Assembly (NCBI GenBank): GCA_964390795.1
Contig: CAYMLQ010000249.1
Coordinates: 1 to 8,840, forward strand
DNA: 8,840 nucleotides
Source of the DNA: CAYMLQ01 sp964390795
GTDB taxonomy: Bacteria; Verrucomicrobiota; Kiritimatiellia; RFP12; UBA1067
Direction of reading: 5' to 3'
Part shown: positions 1 through 6,200 of the stretch, piece after piece
Layout of the letters: every line of letters begins with the position of its first letter
How positions within the stretch are numbered: the stretch's first letter is position 1
Translations under genes and position numbers: made by a program
The notes under the pieces: model-generated
Seen by the model: only the letters and a program-made list of their open reading frames with translations
Database searches by the model: none
Told to the model about the DNA's origin: nothing

Positions 1-1421
1 ACAACGTGGGCACCGTGATCCGGCTGGACATGTCCAAGCCGATCCGCACGCGCGAACCGATGACGTGGATGACGCCGGATGTGGACATCAAAGCCGAGGG
101 CGGGTTCGCGTTTTCCGGCGGGGACGACGAGTGGCGGCACGATGCGTCGGGCAAGGGGCCGCTCTTCGCGGACGCGTATCCGCTGTCTGCGTCGCTGTTT
201 CTGGTGGCGCACAAACCCGAGGGGCCGGCTTGGGCCGAACCTGCCGGGTATGCTCTCTATCTGCTCGACGAGCGCGGCGCGGTCAGCGAATTCTACCGTG
301 ATCCGCTGATCTCCTGCTGGCGCCCGATGCCGCTGCGGCCGCGCCCGGTGCCGCCCGTGCCGAACTCGCCCGTGCACGCCGCGCTGGCTGAGCGCGGCGA
401 GGCGGCTTGCATGGTGGCGGACGTCTATCACGGACTGGCGGGCGTTCCGCGCGGGGCGGTCAAATGGCTGCGCGTGCTGGAGCAGGTGCCGCGCCCGTGG
501 GCCGCGCAGTATAAGGGTAACAGCGACGAGTACGATCAGCAGCATATCGTGATCAGCAAGGACACGCACCTCGGGCTCAAGGTGCAGCACGGGGTCGTGC
601 CGGTCGAGGCGGACGGCTCGGCGCACTTCGTGGTGCCCGCCGACGCCAACATCTTCCTGCAGGCTCTGGACGCGGATTGTCTGGCGGTGCAGACCGAGCG
701 CACCTTCGTCAACTACCGACCGGGCGAGGTGCGGGCGTGCATCGGCTGCCACGAGACGCCCGAAAGCGCGATGGGGCAAGGCGGCGCGGAGCGCGAGAAC
801 CGGCTCGCGTTCGGACGCGCGCCCTCGCGGCCAGGGCCGCAGCCGGGCGAGGCGCGAGGGCAGCGTCCTCTGCACTATCCGGCGGATGTGCAGCCGCTCT
901 TCGACCGCCATTGCGTGGCGTGCCACGGGAACGGCGAGAAGGTGGCGGGCACCTTGGATTTGCGTGGCACGCCGACGCAGAAGTTCAGCGTCTCCTACGA
1001 GTCGCTCGTGCCCGAGCGGCGCAAGGGTAAGGGGAACAGCGACCGCGGACTGCTGGGATGGGTAATCGGAGAGAACCACCCGAAGACCGGCAACGTGGAG
1101 TACCTTCCGGCCTTATCGCTGGGTGCCCACACCAGCGTGCTGGCCGCCATGCTCAGCCGCGGGCGGATCAGGCTGGCCGATGCCGTCCGGCAGGCGCGCG
1201 CGGAAAAGCTGGCCAAGGGCCACGCCGATGTGGTCGCTAAGCTGAATGACGCGGAAACGCTGCCGCTCATGAATTGGATTGACACCAACTGCCAATATTA
1301 CGGAAGCTATTGGGGACGGCGGGATTTGCGCCATCAGGGAATGCCGTCGTTCAGGCGGGTGCCGACGTTTGAGGAGGCGCGCGGCAAGCGTGCGCCGGAG
1401 TGGGTGGCTCGGAGCGAATAG
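1..1421 (+). CDS. HzsA-related c-type cytochrome, 5'-truncated by window edge
   Basis: The frame is open from base 3 to a TAG at 1419-1421, so the gene begins left of the window; the GTG at base 6 is only the first possible start, not a supported one. Counting from that GTG, two c-type heme motifs are visible: CIGCH at residues 245-249 (bases 738-752) and CVACH at residues 303-307 (912-926). The second follows 'YPADVQPLFDRH', the usual lead-in to a heme domain in large PVC-group cytochromes. The tail has a 'NWIDTN..YYGSYWG' motif. This combination resembles proteins named HzsA-related, after the hydrazine synthase alpha subunit. The family name is from memory. Heme attachment implies a periplasmic location. 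The electron donor, substrate and any catalytic activity cannot be read here, and hydrazine synthesis should not be assumed. The missing N-terminus should hold a signal peptide and further domains. Confidence 0.82.
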   Translation, partial: NVGTVIRLDMSKPIRTREPMTWMTPDVDIKAEGGFAFSGGDDEWRHDASGKGPLFADAYPLSASLFLVAHKPEGPAWAEPAGYALYLLDERGAVSEFYRDPLISCWRPMPLRPRPVPPVPNSPVHAALAERGEAACMVADVYHGLAGVPRGAVKWLRVLEQVPRPWAAQYKGNSDEYDQQHIVISKDTHLGLKVQHGVVPVEADGSAHFVVPADANIFLQALDADCLAVQTERTFVNYRPGEVRACIGCHETPESAMGQGGAERENRLAFGRAPSRPGPQPGEARGQRPLHYPADVQPLFDRHCVACHGNGEKVAGTLDLRGTPTQKFSVSYESLVPERRKGKGNSDRGLLGWVIGENHPKTGNVEYLPALSLGAHTSVLAAMLSRGRIRLADAVRQARAEKLAKGHADVVAKLNDAETLPLMNWIDTNCQYYGSYWGRRDLRHQGMPSFRRVPTFEEARGKRAPEWVARSE

Positions 1422-1496
1422 GCAGAGGGCAGTGGCAGTGGCAGAGGGCAGTGGCAGTGGCAGTGGGCAGTGGCAGTGGGCAGTGGCAGTGGGCTG
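1421..1496. repeat. GGCAGT-based compound tandem repeat
   Basis: This intergenic stretch is built almost wholly of GGCAGT, GGGCAGT and GGCAGA units. Two perfect 19-base copies (1421-1439 and 1440-1458, each GGCAGA+GGGCAGT+GGCAGT) are followed by one GGCAGT (1459-1464). Two perfect 13-base copies of GGGCAGT+GGCAGT then follow (1465-1477, 1478-1490), ending in GGGCTG. The first unit shares its first G with the stop codon of the cytochrome gene. The nested periods suggest growth by slipped-strand copying. The regular G2-G3 tracts with CAGT loops could form two-quartet G-quadruplexes. No function is shown. Confidence 0.95.
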
Positions 1497-1523
1497 AAAA
1501 GAGTGTGTGGAACGAACAAAACC

Positions 1524-1529
1524 GAGGAG
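1524..1529 (+). promoter_or_regulatory. Shine-Dalgarno (GAGGAG) of the cupin lipoprotein gene
   Basis: GAGGAG lies 8 bases before the ATG at 1538 and decides the start. The reading frame extends upstream to base 1400, but that extension overlaps the end of the cytochrome gene and reads through the tandem repeat. It would also bury the lipoprotein signal. Confidence 0.75.
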
Positions 1530-1537
1530 AGACAGAG

Positions 1538-2239
1538 ATGACTACGCGAGTGATGATGGGTATACTGGGTGTGGTGGCTGTGTTGGTTCTGGCGGGCGGA
1601 TGCGCGTGCCCGATGAAGTCGTGCTGCCCGCTGGCGGCGAAGAAGGTCTCGATCGCTTATGACAACGCGTCCTTTTACGGCAAGGACGGCACGTTCGATG
1701 TGGAGAAGGGCAAGGATGCGGTCATGGCTCTGGCGGCTTATCACGGGTATCCGGCCTTTCCCGGCATGCGGGATGCGCTCTGGGTCTCGGATTATGGCAC
1801 CGGCCAGTTCACGAAGCTGGGTTTGGCCGCCTTCATGTTTAAGAACAACGAGGAGGACCGTTACATGCTGATGGATCTCTTCCTCCTGCCCGGACAGATG
1901 CTGCCGGAGCACTGGCATGTGGATTCCGAAAAGAACCCGGCCAAGCGCGAAGGCTGGCTGGTGCGGTGGGGGCTCTCGCACATTGTGGGCGAGGGCGAGC
2001 CCAACCTGGGCGCGGGCGTCGTGGTGCCCTCCATTCACATGAACGGCACGGTGACGGTGAAGCATGAGACCGTGGCCGGGCCGGGCGTGTTCGTGCCGCT
2101 GTCGCGTGTCACCTCACGTCACTGGCAGCTCGCCGGCCCCGAAGGCGCGATCATCACCGAGGTCGCGAACGTCCATACGGGCAGCGCGGTCCGGCACTCG
2201 GATGAGGCCGTCAACGCCTTCTTTATCGGGCAGAAATAG
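1538..2239 (+). CDS. Lipoprotein with D-lyxose isomerase-like cupin domain
   Basis: This is a 233-residue protein. Residues 1-22 form a lipoprotein signal: a short charged start, a hydrophobic run (GILGVVAVLVLAGG), then Cys22 in an 'LAGGC' box. The -3 residue is Ala rather than the commoner Leu/Val, so the box is slightly off consensus. More cysteines follow at 24, 29 and 30. The body resembles the D-lyxose isomerase group of cupins: 'PGQMLPEHWH' with His125 and His127, Glu138 in 'AKREGW', and His195 in 'TSRHWQ'. These would give the usual two-His, Glu, His metal site. Known relatives interconvert ketose and aldose sugars (lyxose/xylulose type) and are cytoplasmic; here the domain would sit in the periplasm or on the outer membrane. 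The gene lies 116 bases after the cytochrome gene on the same strand, with the repeat between them, so co-transcription is possible. The substrate is unknown, and the protein could be a non-catalytic sugar-binding cupin. Confidence 0.85.
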   Translation: MTTRVMMGILGVVAVLVLAGGCACPMKSCCPLAAKKVSIAYDNASFYGKDGTFDVEKGKDAVMALAAYHGYPAFPGMRDALWVSDYGTGQFTKLGLAAFMFKNNEEDRYMLMDLFLLPGQMLPEHWHVDSEKNPAKREGWLVRWGLSHIVGEGEPNLGAGVVVPSIHMNGTVTVKHETVAGPGVFVPLSRVTSRHWQLAGPEGAIITEVANVHTGSAVRHSDEAVNAFFIGQK

Positions 2240-2242
2240 AGG

Positions 2243-2260
2243 CTTCAAGGAGACCTTAAG
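2243..2260 (+). terminator. Weak hairpin after the lipoprotein gene
   Basis: CTT-(C)-AAGG / CCTTAAG can pair in seven base pairs with one bulged C and an AGA loop, starting 4 bases after the TAG. No T-run follows, so it is not a convincing intrinsic terminator. It is the only clear hairpin I could find in the 92-base gap between this gene and the convergent one. Confidence 0.2.
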
Positions 2261-2331
2261 CGGGTGATGCGTGGCCGCCTGGCTTGGGCGCCGGACGGGG
2301 CATTTCTGTTGCACCTGTATGCACGGCGGCA

Positions 2332-2994
2332 TCACTTCGCCTTGATGGTGAGCTTGCCGTCGCGCACGGAGAGCGATTCCAGCTTTTCGAGGAGCGCGGC
2401 CGTTTCAGGCTTGTTGGCCGCCTGCTCCGCGAGGTTTTTGGTGCGGAGACCGGCCATAAAGCTCTCGGGAACCTGCTTGCCGCGCACGCTCAGCGAATCC
2501 ATGAAGACCAACAGGCGTCCGGCCGCCATCTCGACGCGAAAGGCGCCGGAGCCGTTCAGCCAGCGGCCTTTGAACATCTTGCCCATCTGATCCAGCGGAA
2601 TGCTGGCGTCGCCTTGGATGCGCTCGCCCTCCAGCGAAACGCTGACTTTGCCGCTCAGGGCAGCCCACGAGGGGTGCTTCTGGATCAGCACGTTGATGTC
2701 GTGCGAGGTGAGCGTCAGTTCCCGGCCGCCCTGACCCTCCTTGACCGCCTTAGAGAACGCGCCGACGCGCGCGGTCAGGTCGGAGACCTCTTGCTCCGTC
2801 GCCGCGACCTGCGGCAGTTGGCTCGGAGCGTCCGCCGTGTAATCAGACGTCACCTTCGAGACGATCTTCGAGAAGTTCAGGTACGCAAAGAGGCCGCCGC
2901 CCGCAAGGAGCAGGACAAGCGTGAGACAGCCGATGCCGAAGGCCTTGCCGCAGCCGCCTTTCTTTTTCTCAACAGGATTGGGATACTCGGTCAT
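2332..2994 (-). CDS. Membrane-anchored protein of unknown function
   Basis: This 220-residue protein is read leftward from ATG at 2994 to TGA at 2332. An AAGGAG Shine-Dalgarno (3002-3007 on the + strand) lies 7 bases before the start and supports it. The N-terminus is short and lysine-rich (EKKKGGCGK), then one hydrophobic segment at about residues 18-39. This fits an uncleaved anchor with the rest outside the cytoplasm; a Gly-rich stretch (AGGGLF) lies inside the segment. The remainder has a predicted helical region (about 58-85) followed by short alternating segments: 'LTLTSHDINVLIQ', 'GKVSVSLEGERIQGDASIPL', 'GAFRVEMAAGRLLVFMDSLSVRG' and a closing 'LSVRDGKLTIKAK'. Such patterns occur in YpmS/DUF2140-like and related periplasmic beta-sheet proteins, but this resemblance is loose and I do not assign a family. 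It converges on the lipoprotein gene and diverges from the giant gene. Confidence 0.85.
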   Translation of the reverse strand: MTEYPNPVEKKKGGCGKAFGIGCLTLVLLLAGGGLFAYLNFSKIVSKVTSDYTADAPSQLPQVAATEQEVSDLTARVGAFSKAVKEGQGGRELTLTSHDINVLIQKHPSWAALSGKVSVSLEGERIQGDASIPLDQMGKMFKGRWLNGSGAFRVEMAAGRLLVFMDSLSVRGKQVPESFMAGLRTKNLAEQAANKPETAALLEKLESLSVRDGKLTIKAK

Positions 2995-3094
2995 ACGTGC
3001 GCTCCTTACTCGATGCGTTCTGCTCGTGTGAAGCCGACCGCAAACGGTGGCTCGGTAAACAAATCACTCTTAAGTTCGCACATTCGCATGGTCC

Positions 3095-3128
3095 GGGTCA
3101 AGCGGGATGAATGACCCTAAACTGACCC
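3095..3128. promoter_or_regulatory. Triple TGACCC motif, possible operator
   Basis: GGGTCA at 3095-3100 and TGACCC at 3112-3117 form a perfect 6-base inverted repeat with an 11-base gap. A second TGACCC at 3123-3128 repeats the right arm exactly 11 bases on, about one helical turn. The cluster lies 36-69 bases upstream of the TATACT box, a usual place for an activator site, and also upstream of the divergent gene. No regulator is encoded in the window. Confidence 0.3.
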
Positions 3129-3139
3129 CTCCTTTCTCT

Positions 3140-3169
3140 TTGCGGGCAGAACGACAAAAAGGGTATACT
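3140..3169 (+). promoter_or_regulatory. Candidate promoter of the giant gene
   Basis: TATACT at 3164-3169 matches the -10 consensus in five of six positions. The best -35 at usual spacing is TTGCGG (3140-3145, 18-base spacer), which matches only its first three bases, so activation by a regulator would be plausible. Transcription would start near 3176, giving a leader of about 38 bases to the ATG at 3214. I found no good matching promoter for the leftward gene. Confidence 0.4.
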
Positions 3170-3213
3170 GAGGACTTAAACGGACGGACGGGTTGTGGGT
3201 TCGGGATGAAGGC

Positions 3214-6200
3214 ATGAGATATTTAATGGCCGCTATGATGGGCGCTCGGAAGGGTATGCCGCTTAAGGCACACCACTTCTGGTGCGCTGCGCTGACGCTG
3301 TTGGTGCTTTTTTCGCCTCGGTTGTCGGCTGCCTCCCTCTTGAACCAAGTGACGCGTCAGGCTGAGTCGGCCACGCTGGTGTCCGCACCGGTTGAGACGG
3401 CGACGGCGGGTTACCGCGGCGCGGGCTATGTGAACGTGCCGTCGACCGGCGGCTCGCTGACGTGGGCGAGCATCGACGGCGGGCCGGGCGGCGGCGTAAA
3501 CGTGCAGATCCGCTATGCGCTGTCTGGCACCGCTACGCGCGAAGCGCCGGTGACGATGAACGGCGTGACCCGCCGCGTGCGCTTCGCGCCGACGGGTGCG
3601 GGCGTGTGGGGCACGGCGACGGCCTTCGGGCGTCTGGCTCCCGGCACCGCGAACGCGATCACGCTGGCCACGGACGGCGCGGATATCGGTATCGTGGACG
3701 AGATCACGGTCTCGCAGCCCGCTCCGGTGCGTATCCCGACGCGCGTGTACTGGGGCGGTTACAAGGGCATGTCGCAGCTCGTCGGCGCGGGCACGTCACA
3801 GTGGAGTTGGGTGCAGTCGCACCAGGACGGGCTGTTGCTGCACGGCGCGTATTGGGGCAATCCGGCCATGTCTCCCGCGCCCTCGAACGTGGCGCCCGCT
3901 CTGGCCACGCTCCTGAGACCGTACAAGCCGCACTACATCTACGAGGCCGGGTTCCCAGGTGAATTCCCGAACATCAATTCGGCTCTGGGAACCGATAAGG
4001 TGGGTGCCACCCTTACGGACGTGAATCAGTTGTTGACATGGGGGTTCTCGCAGCCGGACATCTCGACCGACTTTCACCTGTTCGCCTGGCAGGAGTCGAT
4101 GCGCTACCATCCGGAGTGGAGCCGCGAGGATTTCTTTGCGGCCCTCTGCGGGAACTGGGGGACTTATACGGGCACGGTTGTGAGCGCGGGCACCTACGGC
4201 TGGTTCAGGCAGTGGACCGAAAAGCTTGCGCAGACCTATCCGGGTATCCGCGTGACGGCCTGCGACTCGCCGGTCTATTTCAACTGGGACGAGCTGCGCG
4301 AACTCGGAGACAACAACAATGCATACGAGGCGTGGGTGAAGCTTGAGCGCCACGGCACGAACGTCGAGGCGTTCTGGTCCGCGACCGGTTATACTTGGAA
4401 GAGCCTGGGCGTCACGACCTCGACGCTGCCTGCCACGGCCTATGCGGGGCTGGCCGTGACCAGTAAGAACAACGCGCGCCTCGCCACCGCCAAATTCGCC
4501 TCGGCCCAAGTCTATAATTTTTTCTTTGGCGACATCGGCATGCCGGGACGGGGCGGCTCGTTGTCGAATGGCGTGGGCACGATTACGCTCACGTCGAACG
4601 GAGATCAATCGAACGGCACGGATGACGACGCGCACTTCTTCGTTTACGATGAGCCGAGCGGTGACGGCGAGTTTGTCGCAAAGGTGGACTCGCTCGTCAA
4701 CAACCGAACGCCGGCAAATCCCGACACGGCTGCGGGCGTCGTGGTGCGCGAGTCGCTGGCGTCCAACGCGCGGGTGGCCTCGCTCTCGCTGCGGCATGAC
4801 GGCAAAGCGCAGTTCAGGACGCGCACGAGCACAGGGGGTGCCCTCACGTCCATCGCGACTCCAGCCGTCGCCATCCCGGCCTGGCTGAAGCTCGCGCGCA
4901 CGGGCAACAGTTTCTCGGCGTGGTATTCCACGAACGGCGTTGCCTACACGCAGATCGGGGCCACGCAGACCGTGTCGATGGCCAGCGCGGTGAAAGCCGG
5001 CCTTTTCTGCGACAGTGCCGTTTACTGGGATGACGCAGACGCGCAGTTCTCGTATGTGAACTTTCTCGATACCACGGCCAACACGGCGTCGTGGTCCGGC
5101 CAGGATATCGGTTCGCCGGGCCTGGCGGGCTCGCAGGGGATCGGCACAACGATCACCGTGGAGGCCAGCGGCGCAGACATTGCGGGCACGGCCGACCAGT
5201 TCCGCCTGGTCTATAAGCCGCTGACCGGCGACGGCACGGTGCTCGCGCAGTGCTCTACGTTCGCCGATAAGACAAGTTCTTCAACGGCGCTTGATCCGCT
5301 GGCGAAGATGGGCGTCATGCTGCGGGCCTCAACGGGTGCCAACGCGCGGCACGCGGCGGTCTGTTTCACGCCGCAGCAAGGCATTCGCCACCTGGTGCGG
5401 GCGACGGACGGAGCGTCGTCGGTCACGGGCGGCGTTTGGGGCATAGGCGAGGCTGGGATTGTCCCCGGCCTGACCGCGAGCAGCCTCCCCCGCCGCACAC
5501 TGGCGCACTATCTGACGGGAAATGACTTTTTCGGAGCGTTGCGCGACGCGTTTCCGGGCACCTACAAGCCGAACTATGCGGGCTTCACCACGGATTCGCC
5601 CTACGCGGACTACATGAGGTGGGGCGGCAGCGAGACGCAGGCCGACGCCGTGAGGCACCGGCAGAAGATCAGGCTGTATGAGGCGTGGCTACAGTCGAAC
5701 GGGCTGGAGCACCAGCTCATCGCCAACAGCAACACCGACAGCGCGACCGGCACCGCCGCCGAGCGCGACACGTGGGACGCCACCTATGCGGACGACTCGC
5801 TGCGCAGCATCACGCTGCACCAGCTCGAAGGCGGGCGGCCCGACAAGGTGATCTTCGAGTCGTGGTACGACGGCCCGTTTACGCTGGTGCCGGAGACCAA
5901 GCCGGGGTCCTTCGCCAACCTCGCTCTGCGCGGCATCAAATATCTGAAGGGCGAAGACCAAACGATGGATCTGACTGTGAGGGCGCATCCCGCCGCCTAT
6001 TTTTTTGGCGGCGGGCTCCGGCAGAGCGTGCCCGAGGGCGACCAAGTGCGGGTCTGGCGTGCGGTCACAAACGGCGCCGCGCAGAGTTTCACCGTTCGTC
6101 TGAAGAACACCGGCGAGGTAGACGCGCTGCCGGTGCTACAGGCGTATGAGAGCGGCGGCGCGGGGTGGGCGGTGAGCTACTATCGGGGCACGACCAATGT

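Noticed and set aside
1421..1496. CRISPR-like array
   Set aside because: The units are 6-19 bases and abut each other without unique spacers.
1400..1537. Upstream in-frame extension of the lipoprotein gene
   Set aside because: It overlaps the end of the cytochrome gene and translates the tandem repeat into low-complexity Gln-Trp/Ala-Val/Gly-Ser. The ATG at 1538 has a strong Shine-Dalgarno and begins a proper lipoprotein signal.
1334..2065. Minus-strand frame of 243 codons over the lipoprotein gene
   Set aside because: It is a His/Arg-rich antisense frame that also reads through the repeat; the + strand gene is well supported.
2284..3114. Long + strand frame over the leftward gene
   Set aside because: It is Arg/Ala-rich with no domain pattern and no ribosome site. 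The opposite strand has a Shine-Dalgarno, an anchor segment and natural composition.
3193..3213. TTG at 3193 as start of the giant gene
   Set aside because: It is a rare start codon with no Shine-Dalgarno, and ATG codons follow 21, 33 and 63 bases later that keep the whole signal peptide.
3796..4797. Minus-strand frame of 333 codons inside the giant gene
   Set aside because: This is Arg/His/Val-rich translation typical of antisense frames in GC-rich genes, with no recognisable motif.
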